64,000 nt of DNA from Bacillota bacterium (GCA_023623175.1 JAMNXU010000033.1:1-64000), one strand, 5' to 3'; shown: positions 25,943 to 35,815, numbered from the stretch's first letter. The notes: a model not told the origin generated them from the sequence alone. A program made the numbers and translations.

Positions 25943-26386
25943 ATGGGTTTTTTAAAGGCGTTGGATATAAGCGCTTCTGCCCTGACGGCTCAGAGACTCA
26001 GGATGGACGTTATTTCCCAGAATATAGCAAATATTGACACCACAAGGGCACAGAACGGGCTTCCTTACAGAAGAAAGCTTGTTGTCTTCGAGGAAAAAAC
26101 CGGTAATGTCCCCTTTTCACAATATCTGAGCGCTGCGACAAGGGAAAAAATTTTTGGCTCAGGAGTCAGGGTGGCGCGGATCGTGGAAGATATGTCCGAA
26201 TTTCGCAGGAAATATGATCCGGGGCATCCTGATGCAGATGAAGAAGGTTATGTCCTGACACCCAACGTTGATATTGTATCGGAAATGGTCGACATGATCT
26301 CGGCGACCAGGGCTTATGAGGCAAACGTCACCGCTGTCAATACAACCAAAAGCATGGCTGTGAAGGCTCTTGAAATCGGCAGGTAG
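25943..26386 (+). CDS. flgC: Flagellar basal-body rod protein FlgC
   Basis: A 147-residue rod subunit. The N-terminus has SASALTAQRLRMDVISQNIANIDTT (LRMDVISQNIAN is the rod/hook family signature), and the C-terminus has NVDIVSEMVDMISATRAYEANV for helix pairing. A central RKYDPGHPDADEEGYV segment is typical of FlgC. Start ATG with GGGAGGAG upstream, three bases after flgB. Confidence 0.96.
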   Translation: MGFLKALDISASALTAQRLRMDVISQNIANIDTTRAQNGLPYRRKLVVFEEKTGNVPFSQYLSAATREKIFGSGVRVARIVEDMSEFRRKYDPGHPDADEEGYVLTPNVDIVSEMVDMISATRAYEANVTAVNTTKSMAVKALEIGR

Positions 26387-26453
26387 AGTTTTTGACAGCT
26401 TCTTTTTTTACATTCAGTTTATGTTTTCCACGGTTTAGAGGGAGGTAAATATA

Positions 26454-26753
26454 ATGCAAACAATGGTTCAGCAAATAGGCAGCTTTTCCGGATCTCTCCG
26501 CGAAGTGAAAGGCGGAGATAAGGCAGGCGGCAGCACAAGTTTTGCCGGCTACCTCAAGGAAGCTCTTGATAAGGTGAACCAGCTCCAGATAGAGGCAGAA
26601 AATTTGACAAATGCTTTTGCGTCAGGAGCCACTGATAATATCCACCAAGTCCTGATAGCGGCTGAGAAAGCTGATATTGCACTTCAGTTCACGCTGCAGG
26701 TGCGCAACAAAATACTGGATGCTTACAATGAAATAATGCGAATGCAGATTTAA
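26454..26753 (+). CDS. fliE: Flagellar hook-basal body complex protein FliE
   Basis: A 99-residue protein that joins the MS ring to the rod. SFAGYLKEALDKVNQLQIEAENLTNAF and DNIHQVLIAAEKADIALQFTLQVRNKILDAYNEIMRMQI contain the usual FliE helices (shown in pieces such as QVRNKILDAYNEIM). Length is normal. AGGGAGG precedes the ATG. It lies 67 bases after flgC and 107 bases before fliF. Confidence 0.95.
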   Translation: MQTMVQQIGSFSGSLREVKGGDKAGGSTSFAGYLKEALDKVNQLQIEAENLTNAFASGATDNIHQVLIAAEKADIALQFTLQVRNKILDAYNEIMRMQI

Positions 26754-26860
26754 AGGAAACGGCAGTTATTCAGCAGTGATTGCAGTTTGCAACGTACCGA
26801 CGGCAACGGTTTCTTGCAGCAACAAATATAGTATGAGTATGTAATCCAGGTGGTGGTATA

Positions 26861-28444
26861 ATGCCTGAGGCATTAAAACGTTTCGGCCAGCAAATTGCCG
26901 AGTATTGGAAAAATCTTGACAAATCACAAAAGAGAAGAATTTACATAACTTCCGCCATTTTAGCCGTTTCAATAATTTTGGGCCTTATCTGGATCACCCG
27001 TCCCAATAATGTAGTACTGGTCTCCGGTGCCGATCCGAAAGAAGTCAAGGAAATGCAGGCAATTCTTAGTGAAAGAGGCATAAAAAACAGTGTTATGGGC
27101 GGCAATCTCATCGTGGACATGAAAGACAGCGACAGAGCGCGTTTTGAACTGGCGGCTTCGGGTTATCCCAAGCACGGGATGACTTTTGCCGACGCTCTGG
27201 AGCTTATCAGCTTCAATTCCACCGAAAGCGACAAAAAACAGGTCTGGAAGGAAAGGGACAGGCAAAGCATTATTGCGCAGCTCAAAATGTTCGATTTTAT
27301 CGAAGATGCGGAAATTCAGATAGTTGTCCCCGAAAAATCCTATTTTGACAATGTGGAGAAGAAACCTACCGCGGCTGTTACAGTTAAAACCAGGGACGGC
27401 ACTTTGACTCCGTCGCAGGTAGAAGGGATAAAAGCCGTTGTTTCAAAAAGCATAGAAGGCCTGGATCCTGAAGATATTACCGTGGTAGACACAACGGGAA
27501 GGATGTTCGATTCGGAATATGCCGACAGCACCATGGCGGCTTTGAACACCCAGGAATCTCTCAGGCTCAAAAGGAAATACGAACTTACAAATGCCGTGTA
27601 CGAACTGTTTAATGTTCAAAGCGACGCGTACGACATGGTCAAGGTAGTGGTAAACCCCGTCCTTGACTTTGACCGGCAGGTGTCGCAGTCAAGGGAAATA
27701 TCGTCTCCCGAAGGCGCGGAACCCGGCCTGGGACTTGTGGAAAGCAGTGAAGTTATCAAGGAAAGCGTAGTGAATACAGCTGCCGCCGGGGTTCCCGGGA
27801 TAGAGACCAATCCCGGCGACGAACCGCCGGTATACCAGATAGGAGACAACCAAAACGGAAATTATCAGAAAAACCATTCAGTTTATTCATATCTGTATAA
27901 TCAAACGGAAACAGAACATGAAAAAGCCGTTGGAAACATCATCCCGGAAAAAACCACGGCGACTATAACGCTCATGTACGGCAACCGTGTAAAGGATGAC
28001 AGCAGGCTGACGCCTGAATATATCGAAGCCTTCAGGCAGGCGGCAGGCAATGCCATAGGCGTTCCGCCCCAAAATGTTTCCGTCGTAAGTCTGAAGCTCG
28101 CTCCGGCTGAAGTTGCCGAACCCACACTAAACGACAGGTTGAAGGAAATAGTCAACGATTACGGATTCTTCGCGGTAATGATGGTACTGATCCTCGTACT
28201 TATGATTTCGGCAATACCGCGCAGGAAACAGGAAGAAGTTGCGGAACTTGCCGCAGCCGCTGCGGAAGAACAGGCAGCTGTGGCCGTCCCCCGTTTCGTC
28301 GCGCCGGAGCCTACCGAACCTTTGCCTGAAATAGATCTTGAAGAAAAATCCGAGGTAAAGAAACAGATAGACAAATTTGTTACTCAAAAACCTGAAGCGG
28401 TAGCCCAGTTGCTCAGGAACTGGCTTTCCGAAGATTGGGAATAG
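26861..28444 (+). CDS. fliF: Flagellar MS-ring protein FliF
   Basis: A 527-residue protein forming the membrane ring on which the motor assembles. There is one transmembrane segment near residues 27-46 (RIYITSAILAVSIILGLIW region) and another near 440-457, with the YscJ-like ring-building domain between them (GADPKEVKEMQAILSERGI). The C-terminal cytoplasmic tail (KKQIDKFVTQKPEAVAQLLRNWLSED) is the FliG-binding peptide. Start ATG with AGGTGG upstream. It is followed by fliG after 14 bases. Confidence 0.96.
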   Translation: MPEALKRFGQQIAEYWKNLDKSQKRRIYITSAILAVSIILGLIWITRPNNVVLVSGADPKEVKEMQAILSERGIKNSVMGGNLIVDMKDSDRARFELAASGYPKHGMTFADALELISFNSTESDKKQVWKERDRQSIIAQLKMFDFIEDAEIQIVVPEKSYFDNVEKKPTAAVTVKTRDGTLTPSQVEGIKAVVSKSIEGLDPEDITVVDTTGRMFDSEYADSTMAALNTQESLRLKRKYELTNAVYELFNVQSDAYDMVKVVVNPVLDFDRQVSQSREISSPEGAEPGLGLVESSEVIKESVVNTAAAGVPGIETNPGDEPPVYQIGDNQNGNYQKNHSVYSYLYNQTETEHEKAVGNIIPEKTTATITLMYGNRVKDDSRLTPEYIEAFRQAAGNAIGVPPQNVSVVSLKLAPAEVAEPTLNDRLKEIVNDYGFFAVMMVLILVLMISAIPRRKQEEVAELAAAAAEEQAAVAVPRFVAPEPTEPLPEIDLEEKSEVKKQIDKFVTQKPEAVAQLLRNWLSEDWE

Positions 28445-28458
28445 AGGAGTGTTGAAGG

Positions 28459-29481
28459 TTGGCCCGCATGCAAGCATCCAGGAATGAACTGAGCGGCAGG
28501 CAAAAGGCTGCAATGCTTTTGATAACCCTCGGGCCTGAAAAGTCTGCCCAAATATTCAAACACCTTAAAGAAGACGAGATCGAACAGCTTACGCTCGAGA
28601 TTGCAAATATAAGGACTGTGACACCCGAAGAAAAGGAAATGGTGCTCGAGGAGTTTTACCAGATATGTTTAGCCCAGGAGTACATAGCGGAGGGCGGCAT
28701 AGAATATGCGAGGGAGATTCTCGAAAAAGCCCTCGGCACCCAGAAAGCTCTTGAAGTAATCAACAAGCTGACGGTATCGCTGCAGGTCAGGCCTTTTGAG
28801 TTTATCAGGAAAACTGACCCGTCCCAGTTGCTGAACTTTATTCATACGGAGCATCCACAGACTATCGCGCTCATACTTGCATACCTGAAACCGCAGCAGG
28901 CTGCGACGGTACTTTCCGCGCTGCCGCAGGACAAGCAGGCCGATGTTGCAAAGCGCATAGCCACCATGGACAGGACATCGCCGGAAATTATAAAGGAAGT
29001 GGAAAGGGTGCTTGAGAAAAAGCTGTCTTCCCTTGTAACGGAAGACTTCACGGCTGCCGGCGGTATCCAGTCGATTGTCGACATATTGAACAACGTGGAC
29101 AGGGGTACGGAAAAACATATCATGGAAACCCTCGAAATTGAGGATATGGAACTTGCGGAAGAAATACGCAAGAGGATGTTCGTATTTGAAGACATTCTTA
29201 CGCTTGACAACAGGTCCATACAGAGATTCCTCAGGGAAGTGGATTCAAGCCAGCTTGCAATAGCCCTCAAAGGCGCCACTGAGGATGTGAAGAATGCAAT
29301 ATTCTCCAACATGTCGAAGCGCATGGCCGAGATAATCAAGGAAGACATTGAATTCATGGGCCCCGTGAGGCTCAGGGATGTTGAAGAGGCACAGCAGAAA
29401 ATTGTCAATATTATCCGAAGGCTTGAAGATTCAGGCGAGATTGTAATTTCGAGAGGCGGAGGCGACGAGATAATTGTATAA
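28459..29481 (+). CDS. fliG: Flagellar motor switch protein FliG
   Basis: A 340-residue rotor protein with the three FliG domains: the FliF-binding N-domain (GRQKAAMLLITLGPEKSAQIFKHL), an armadillo middle with the EHPQTIALILAYL motif, and a C-domain with conserved charged torque residues (LREVDSSQLAIALKGA). It couples stator contact to rotation. The start is TTG at 28459 with GAGGAG upstream; an ATG three codons later is possible. It overlaps fliH by eight bases. Confidence 0.96.
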   Translation: MARMQASRNELSGRQKAAMLLITLGPEKSAQIFKHLKEDEIEQLTLEIANIRTVTPEEKEMVLEEFYQICLAQEYIAEGGIEYAREILEKALGTQKALEVINKLTVSLQVRPFEFIRKTDPSQLLNFIHTEHPQTIALILAYLKPQQAATVLSALPQDKQADVAKRIATMDRTSPEIIKEVERVLEKKLSSLVTEDFTAAGGIQSIVDILNNVDRGTEKHIMETLEIEDMELAEEIRKRMFVFEDILTLDNRSIQRFLREVDSSQLAIALKGATEDVKNAIFSNMSKRMAEIIKEDIEFMGPVRLRDVEEAQQKIVNIIRRLEDSGEIVISRGGGDEIIV

Positions 29482-30307
29482 CAGGGTTTTGAAAAATTAC
29501 AGGATCGTTGACACGGTTCCGGGACATTCGGCAACGCCTGGCAGTGCAGGCGCCGGCCCAAAGGCTGATAAAGGCGTTGAAAACCTGATAAGAAAGCTGA
29601 AGGATATTGAGAATATAAACCTGGATATCAATAAGAACCAGGTTCATACTGACCTGGTCCTGCAAAGCAAGCAAATCCTCGATGATGCGAGAAAAGAGGC
29701 TGACAGGATAATTGAAGAGGCAATGAATGAAGCCTCAAGGATGCTGGAAGCAGCGAAAAAAGAGTGCGAGGAAATAAAAAAGGCCGCCCGTGAACTGGGA
29801 GAAAAGGAAGGCTACGTTGAAGGGCTCGAAAGGGCAATCAGTGAATGCAAAGCCATGACCGAGGAAGCAAAGCAGCTCAGGGACAAGGCAAGGGAGGAAT
29901 TCGAGAAGACTGTTGCCTCGATTGAAAGCGAAATTGTTAAGCTTGTAATTGATATTGCGAAAAAGGTGCTTGACCGCGAGCTGGCGCAGGACCGCGGAAG
30001 TATCCTGGACCTGATCAGGCAGGCTGTCAGCAAGTGTAATATAAGCGGAGGGGCATTGCTGCGGCTGTCTGAACAGGATTATGAATTCGTGCAGTTGAAT
30101 CTTTCGCAGTTTCATAAAGCCGTTGAAGATTCAAACAAGATAGAAATAATGAAAGACCCCGTTTTAAGCCCCGGTTCGTGCATCCTGGAAACATCATACG
30201 GATTCATTGACGCGGGAATTGATACACAGCTGGAAAAAATTCGGGAGCTTTTCAGCCGTCAGCTTGGCTGTGAACTGTCCCTGGAAACAAGGGCAGCTTC
30301 CAGGTAG
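29474..30307 (+). CDS. fliH: Flagellar assembly protein FliH
   Basis: A 277-residue regulator of the export ATPase. A long charged coiled coil (about residues 75-150, rich in EAAKKECEEIKKAARELGEKEG) leads to the FliH/V-ATPase E-like C-terminal domain (VKLVIDIAKKVLDRELAQD). It tethers FliI to the export gate. The TTG at 29474 is taken, with GGAGG about ten bases before it. A second TTG at 29489 would start MKNYRIV, closer to the family's beginning. It sits between fliG and fliI as in Bacillus. Confidence 0.9.
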   Translation: MYNRVLKNYRIVDTVPGHSATPGSAGAGPKADKGVENLIRKLKDIENINLDINKNQVHTDLVLQSKQILDDARKEADRIIEEAMNEASRMLEAAKKECEEIKKAARELGEKEGYVEGLERAISECKAMTEEAKQLRDKAREEFEKTVASIESEIVKLVIDIAKKVLDRELAQDRGSILDLIRQAVSKCNISGGALLRLSEQDYEFVQLNLSQFHKAVEDSNKIEIMKDPVLSPGSCILETSYGFIDAGIDTQLEKIRELFSRQLGCELSLETRAASR

Positions 30308-30340
30308 ACCAAAGGTAGTTTATCTTCAGAGAGGTGTGCA

Positions 30341-31657
30341 ATGACCCTCAGTCTCGACAAATACAGCCGTATTATTGAGGAATCGGATCTTGTCAGTTAC
30401 TTCGGCCGCGTATCCAAAGTGGTTGGACTGACCATAGAATCTGTCGGACCTGAAGCGAGCATAGGCGAAGTTTGCAGAGTCCAGGGATTACGGAACAAGG
30501 GATACCTTGACGCTGAAGTGGTAGGTTTCAGGGACAACAAGGTCCTGCTCATGCCGCTGGGACAGCTGGAGGGGATAGGTCCCGGCAGTACCGTCATGAG
30601 CACCGGGCAATACCTCAGGGTCGGCGTCGGGAACGCGCTGATAGGCAGGGTGCTCGACGGTTTGGGCAGACCCATCGACAACAAGGGTGATATAGTTTAT
30701 GAAACATATTATCCTGTCAACAACTCTCCGCCGGATCCACTTACGAGGAAAAGGATAACGGAGCCGCTGTGCCTTGGCGTAAAAGCCATTGACGGACTTC
30801 TGACCGTCGGGAAAGGCCAGAGGGTTGGCATATTTGCAGGAAGCGGCGTGGGAAAGAGCACCCTGATAGGCATGATTGCCAGGAACACCAAGGCAGATGT
30901 CAACGTAATAGCACTGATAGGCGAAAGGGGCAGGGAGGTAAGGGAGTTCCTGGAAAAGGACCTCAAGGAAGACGGTTTAAAGCGCTCAGTAGTAATAGTG
31001 GCCACATCGGACCAGCCGGCTCTTATCAGGCAGAAGGGCGCCCTGCTGGCAACCGCGGTGGCCGAGTATTTCAGGGACCAGGGCAGGGACGTTCTGCTGC
31101 TCATGGACAGCCTTACGCGGTTTGCGATGGCCCAGAGGGAAATCGGCCTGGCTATAGGCGAGCCCCCGGTATCAAGGGGATACACGCCGTCGGTTTTTGC
31201 AATAATGCCAAGGCTGCTTGAACGCTCGGGATGCTCCGAGACAGGATCCATAACGGGCCTTTACACCGTGCTCGTTGACGGTGACGATCTGACCGAGCCC
31301 GTTACCGATACGGCGAGGGGCATACTGGACGGGCATATTGTTCTTTCAAGAAAACTGGCGAACAAGAACCAGTATCCGGCTATTGACGTTCTTGCAAGCG
31401 TGAGCAGGGTAATGAGCGATGTTGTCAGCAGGGAGCACCTGGAGAAAGCCAACAGGATCAAGAAAGCAATGGCAGTGTACCAGGAAGCGGAAGACCTGAT
31501 TAATATAGGAGCTTATTCTAAGGGCAGCAATGCCCGGATCGACGAAGCGATAGATGTATACGACAACATTATTAAGTTCATAGAACAGGGTGTACATGAC
31601 AAATTTGACTTTGAAGAGGTGGAAGACCTGCTGGGGAAGGTGTTTGACGCGCCATGA
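30341..31657 (+). CDS. fliI: Flagellum-specific ATPase FliI
   Basis: A 438-residue AAA/F1-beta-like ATPase that powers type III export of flagellar proteins. Walker A GSGVGKST is at residues 167-174, Walker B is LLLMDSLTRFAMAQREI, and PSVFAIMPRLLERSG is the family motif. AGAGAGGTG precedes the ATG. It overlaps fliJ by four bases (ATGA), indicating coupling. Confidence 0.97.
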   Translation: MTLSLDKYSRIIEESDLVSYFGRVSKVVGLTIESVGPEASIGEVCRVQGLRNKGYLDAEVVGFRDNKVLLMPLGQLEGIGPGSTVMSTGQYLRVGVGNALIGRVLDGLGRPIDNKGDIVYETYYPVNNSPPDPLTRKRITEPLCLGVKAIDGLLTVGKGQRVGIFAGSGVGKSTLIGMIARNTKADVNVIALIGERGREVREFLEKDLKEDGLKRSVVIVATSDQPALIRQKGALLATAVAEYFRDQGRDVLLLMDSLTRFAMAQREIGLAIGEPPVSRGYTPSVFAIMPRLLERSGCSETGSITGLYTVLVDGDDLTEPVTDTARGILDGHIVLSRKLANKNQYPAIDVLASVSRVMSDVVSREHLEKANRIKKAMAVYQEAEDLINIGAYSKGSNARIDEAIDVYDNIIKFIEQGVHDKFDFEEVEDLLGKVFDAP

Positions 31658-32106
31658 CAAAATTTTCGTTCAGGCTTCAGGCGGTACTGAAGCTAAAAAG
31701 CCAGCTCGAAGAAAAGGCAAAAGGCGAATTTGCCATGGCCATGCTGAAACTGCAGGCCGAAAGGCGAAAACTGCAGCAGATCCAACAAGAACAAAGCGGT
31801 TGCATGGAAGAGCTGAGGCAGCATGAGGAAACAGGCATAACCGTGGGCAGATTGAAGGAATTCAATGCATACATCATGCTGCTGCGAGACCACATAACCG
31901 AGCAGAAAATCGCAGTAAACGAAGCCCGTGAGAATGCCGATAAACATAGGGAAAAGCTCATAAAGGCAGTACAGGAACGGGAGATACTTGAGAAGCTCAG
32001 GGAAAGAAAATACGAGGAGTTCTTGCAGTCTGTCAGAAAGGACGAGCAAAAACACCTCGATGAAGTTGCTGGATATAAATACTATTTAGGTATGGCAGGG
32101 GAATGA
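31654..32106 (+). CDS. fliJ: Flagellar export protein FliJ
   Basis: A 150-residue, almost wholly coiled-coil protein (FSFRLQAVLKLKSQLEEKAKGEFA start) that stabilises the export ATPase ring and escorts substrates. The FRLQ-VL-LK start, high Lys/Glu/Gln content and length are those of FliJ. It overlaps fliI by four bases and is followed by the MotE-like gene one base after its stop. Confidence 0.92.
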   Translation: MTKFSFRLQAVLKLKSQLEEKAKGEFAMAMLKLQAERRKLQQIQQEQSGCMEELRQHEETGITVGRLKEFNAYIMLLRDHITEQKIAVNEARENADKHREKLIKAVQEREILEKLRERKYEEFLQSVRKDEQKHLDEVAGYKYYLGMAGE

Positions 32107-32107
32107 A

Positions 32108-32956
32108 ATGTCCGCACTGATAAGCAACAGGGCATCAGGCAAAAAAACAGGCTCAATGAAAACCGCGACGGTTTCCGGAACAGCCGTCGCAGAAGAAAGG
32201 ACCGGACCGCTTTTTTATGTACTGGTAGTGGCCACGGCCCTTCTGATAATGGCCTTAATATTCGGCGGAACTTTTTTCTTCATTGTACGCAAAAATATAA
32301 ACGGCATAGGAGAGCAACTGAGAAAAGACCTGCAGGATGTGCCCCTGCTGAAACTGGCGCTGCCGAAACCGCCGGATCCCTATGACGAAAAATACATGTC
32401 GGAGAGCGAAGTCAGGAAGAGATATACCCAGTTGAGGCAGGAACTTACGTCCCTCCAGCAGGAGCTGGAAAACGCGAATCAGAAAATCGGCGAACTTGAA
32501 AAAAATCTCGAGGAAGCTCAATCGGTAAAGTCTGAAGGAGAAAAAGCGCTCAAGGAAGCCGAAGACAAAATGAATTCTTTGCAGCAACAGGAAAAAATGC
32601 TCGAGGAAGAACGCCGGAAGCTTTATGAAATAGCGGCGAAATCCGACAGGGAAGGCTTCAGGAAATACTATGAAAACCTTTACGGGGAAACGGCCGAAAA
32701 AATATACAGGGAAATTGTAAAAGAGGAAGCCGTTTCAAAGGAAGTTCAGCAATTCGTTAAGCTCTATGAAGCAATGGACGCGTCCGCTGCCGCGCGCATA
32801 TTCGAACAACTGGGGAAGGACAGGCTTCAGCTGGTTGTTGACATCCTGACCAATATGAAAAGAGAAACGGCATCGGAGATTCTCGCGTCGATGAATGCAT
32901 CCCTGGCCGCCGAAATTACAAACAAGCTTGCACAGCAATACCTTCCCGGGGAATAA
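32108..32956 (+). CDS. MotE/YlxF-like membrane protein with coiled coil and MgtE-N domain
   Basis: A 282-residue protein: cytoplasmic N-terminus of about 35 residues, one transmembrane segment (about 36-60, LFYVLVVATALLIMALIFGG), a long coiled coil (100-175) and a C-terminal MgtE_N-like helical domain (SAAARIFEQLGKDRLQLVVDIL and ASEILASMNASLAAEITNKL). Such proteins (YlxF, MotE) sit between fliJ and fliK in Gram-positive fla/che operons. MotE acts as a MotB chaperone in alphaproteobacteria, but the Gram-positive role is not established. It starts ATG one base after fliJ. Confidence 0.82.
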   Translation: MSALISNRASGKKTGSMKTATVSGTAVAEERTGPLFYVLVVATALLIMALIFGGTFFFIVRKNINGIGEQLRKDLQDVPLLKLALPKPPDPYDEKYMSESEVRKRYTQLRQELTSLQQELENANQKIGELEKNLEEAQSVKSEGEKALKEAEDKMNSLQQQEKMLEEERRKLYEIAAKSDREGFRKYYENLYGETAEKIYREIVKEEAVSKEVQQFVKLYEAMDASAAARIFEQLGKDRLQLVVDILTNMKRETASEILASMNASLAAEITNKLAQQYLPGE

Positions 32957-33025
32957 GCGGCTGATGCCATCATGCATCGACCGCATTCCATAAACAGGAA
33001 ACTGGCCGGAAAGGAGGTGAAGACG

Positions 33026-34582
33026 GTGATAAATGCAGGTACAGCAGCCCTTTTATGTTTCAACGCAACGGAGCCCGGGCAAAACACCGGCGAATCAAAA
33101 GTAGCGCAGCGTCCAGCTCCGGGAGAGAACAAGCCGCGGTTTTGTGCAATTTTGCAAAATTCCATCGGCGAAAGGAATATGGCAAAACCAAGGCCTTCGG
33201 GAGCAAACGCATCCGGAGAAAGGAACGAAGGCCCAAATCCGGTCGCTGAAAGTAACGGTTTCAAAAGACCATTCTTCAGGCATAAAGCTGAAAAATCCGC
33301 TGATGGTGCGGACCAAGGCGCTGAACTGAAACTGCGCGGCAAAGTTCAGGAACCGGACAAATCTTCGGGCGCAGAAGCGGGAGAAGGGAAAAATTACTTA
33401 GTAATTTTGCCTGCCATGAACCTTGTTATTCCGGCGGCAACGGCGACTGATACAACTGAAAACGCGGGTGTTTCCGGTGAGCTGGCAGCTTCGCTGCAGT
33501 TGGACGCGGAAGCGGCAGTATTGCCAAATGTCGGATATCCGGGTGAAAAAACCTCAGGGCTAATCCCCAACAGTGTAAATCACGTCGCGGACAGCGCAGG
33601 TGGTGAAAGCTTTTTGGAAGCACCGGAAACAGGGGATGGCAATATGGTTTTGACCACGGTCGTCAATTCCGCTGAACCGGTTAAGGAAATTCAAACGGTT
33701 ATGGCAACGGAAGCAGGTTTTTCAGTCGGAATCGCTGAAGCCACGATGCAGGAGCCCGGGGAAACCGGTTTGAGGGAGGCCGGAATATTAGGCGATGAGT
33801 TTCTCAACACTGATGACAGGGTAGTTTTAAGGCAATCGAACACGCAGATTTTTGCGGAAAGCCCGGAAATAACAAGCTTCAGCGACGACGATGCAGCGGA
33901 TAAATCCGTGGTTCCGGAAGCACAGGAGACAGTAATGACAACAGCCGTTGATGAAAATGCTTTTCCCAAAACAGCAGAAACGGAGAATGAATCCTTCGAA
34001 AGCGATCCCGGCGAAACACAGGGAGAACCACAGGGCGAACCACAGATCCGGCAGGATGAAATCGTTTCCTGGCAGGTTGTATCCGCTGAATCCCGCAGCT
34101 TTGCAACAGTGACGCGTGAAGCAGCTGGAAGCAGATTTTCCGATGTGATGCCTGCAAGGGAAATCATAAACCAGGTGGCTGAAAAGGTAAAAATTGTATT
34201 AAGCAGCGGCAAATCGGAAATGGTCATTGATCTCAAGCCGGATCAGTTTGGGAGGCTCGCGCTCCGCGTGGTGACAGAAGGCAACCGGGTTTCGGCAAGT
34301 TTCATAGCTGAAAACCGGCAGGTAAAAGAAGTGCTCGATTCCAACATGCAGTTTTTGAAGGATTCCCTTGAAAAACAGGGCTTTGCACTCGAAGGCTTCA
34401 GTGTTTCGGTGGGAAACGGCTCGACAGGCCAGGCCGCCGATTCGCAACGCGCAATGCACACGCAGGGCCGAAGCCGTACGTCGGCAGGCGCTGTAATGAA
34501 CCCGGTTGGGATTTCGGAACTGTCGGAAAAGGTGGAAAGCCTGTACGCCTTTTATGGCAGCACTGTGAACATTAAGGTATAG
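33026..34582 (+). CDS. fliK: Flagellar hook-length control protein FliK
   Basis: About 518 residues. The first 380 are low-complexity, rich in Glu, Ala, Gly and Ser, as expected for the molecular ruler. The C-terminal 110 residues form the conserved FliK_C switch domain (EMVIDLKPDQFGRLALRVV and VKEVLDSNMQFLKDSLEKQG). Exported during hook growth, it switches FlhB specificity. The GTG at 33026 is chosen because AAAGGAGG lies ten bases before it; the frame is open to 32972. A small GEPQGEPQ repeat occurs in the ruler part. It is followed by flgD. Confidence 0.88.
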   Translation: MINAGTAALLCFNATEPGQNTGESKVAQRPAPGENKPRFCAILQNSIGERNMAKPRPSGANASGERNEGPNPVAESNGFKRPFFRHKAEKSADGADQGAELKLRGKVQEPDKSSGAEAGEGKNYLVILPAMNLVIPAATATDTTENAGVSGELAASLQLDAEAAVLPNVGYPGEKTSGLIPNSVNHVADSAGGESFLEAPETGDGNMVLTTVVNSAEPVKEIQTVMATEAGFSVGIAEATMQEPGETGLREAGILGDEFLNTDDRVVLRQSNTQIFAESPEITSFSDDDAADKSVVPEAQETVMTTAVDENAFPKTAETENESFESDPGETQGEPQGEPQIRQDEIVSWQVVSAESRSFATVTREAAGSRFSDVMPAREIINQVAEKVKIVLSSGKSEMVIDLKPDQFGRLALRVVTEGNRVSASFIAENRQVKEVLDSNMQFLKDSLEKQGFALEGFSVSVGNGSTGQAADSQRAMHTQGRSRTSAGAVMNPVGISELSEKVESLYAFYGSTVNIKV

Positions 34583-34594
34583 GGAGGTGAGAGA

Positions 34595-35815
34595 ATGGAA
34601 GCGATATATGCCGGGAACTTCAAGACCATTGAACAGATAATAGCGGATTCGGCGAAAAATACGTCGGACAGGAAACTGGGCGAACTGGGAAAGGATGAAT
34701 TTCTCAACCTGCTGATAACCCAGCTGAGGTACCAGGATCCGCTCAACCCGGTGGACGACAAGGAATTCATAGCCCAAATGGCCCAGTTCAGCGCTCTTGA
34801 ACAGATGCGGAACCTTAACGACGGCATGTCCCAGTACAGGGCCTACTCGCTGCTGGGGAAATCCGTTACGGCAAATCTTGTTGATAAAGACTCCAATGAG
34901 TCGATGCTGATTTCAGGAATTGTAGCAGGCGTCAGGGTCCAGCAGGGCAGGACCTACGTGATTGTCAAGGGCCGCGAAATTCCCGTAGAAAACATAATGG
35001 AAGTGGCTGAGGGCACCTCCGCTTCATCGGGACTGCATGCCTATTCGGGTTATGTAGGCAGGAAAGCTGAAGGCGGCATATTCGATCCGGAAACCGGCGA
35101 TATTATTTACGTTAACGGTGTCATCAGTTCTGTCCAGAAGGGAATTTACGAGGATTATGCAGTAATGGACGGCGTACGCGTCATCATATCGGGTATTCTC
35201 GCGGAGGAGCAGTCGGCTGATCCGAATTTCAGGATTGAATATCTTGAAAGCCACAGGGACAGAAAGGTGGATGTGGAAATTACGGATCAAAACGGAGCGT
35301 TTGTCGCGGTAAGAGGCCTGCTCAGGGACTTCGAAACCGATGCTTACGGCACTATATACGCAACCCTTGATGAAGTTTATGTCCCCGTAGACAACATAAC
35401 CAACCTCGAAAAAATTGCAAAAGATAACATTTCCGCCTACACCGGTCTTATCGGATACAACGTTTCAGGCAGTGTCCGCGGGAGCGGTTTCTCCGATTAT
35501 GTGGCAGTAAGCGGCACAGTCAGGTACGTTGAGGCGGGACAGTATGAAAACTATGTGGTCATTGACGGAGCGAGCGTTGAAATAGTGGATGTCGTAACAG
35601 GCAGTTCCGATGCCGATATGGATTACAAAAAGAACTGGCTGTCCGAAAATGTCGGTAATACGGTAACCGTTGTAATCCGGGACGGAAAAACGGGCAAGAG
35701 AGCCACGGTAACAGCCGTGCTGAACAGCTGCGAATTCAACGAAAACGGCGATATTACAGCCCTTCTTGACAGCCTGCGCGTTCCTGCCGACAGCATAACG
35801 GAAATACGCCCATAG
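34595..35815 (+). CDS. flgD: Flagellar hook assembly protein FlgD with expanded C-terminal repeats
   Basis: A 406-residue hook cap protein. Residues 28-80 are a perfect FlgD N-domain (LGKDEFLNLLITQLRYQDPL, FIAQMAQFSALEQM). After it come five beta-rich modules of about 53-58 residues, roughly 84-137, 150-202, 213-271, 281-334 and 347-404. Modules 1, 2 and 4 share a G-K/Y-S/V, V-x-G-V-x-x-V, G-x-Y-x-x-Y-V-V-x-D/K-G order, whereas 3 and 5 share a V-x-I-x-D-x-x-G and LDxxxVPxDxIT pattern. Usual FlgD proteins are 140-230 residues. AGGGAGGTGAG precedes the ATG. Confidence 0.9.
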   Translation: MEAIYAGNFKTIEQIIADSAKNTSDRKLGELGKDEFLNLLITQLRYQDPLNPVDDKEFIAQMAQFSALEQMRNLNDGMSQYRAYSLLGKSVTANLVDKDSNESMLISGIVAGVRVQQGRTYVIVKGREIPVENIMEVAEGTSASSGLHAYSGYVGRKAEGGIFDPETGDIIYVNGVISSVQKGIYEDYAVMDGVRVIISGILAEEQSADPNFRIEYLESHRDRKVDVEITDQNGAFVAVRGLLRDFETDAYGTIYATLDEVYVPVDNITNLEKIAKDNISAYTGLIGYNVSGSVRGSGFSDYVAVSGTVRYVEAGQYENYVVIDGASVEIVDVVTGSSDADMDYKKNWLSENVGNTVTVVIRDGKTGKRATVTAVLNSCEFNENGDITALLDSLRVPADSITEIRP

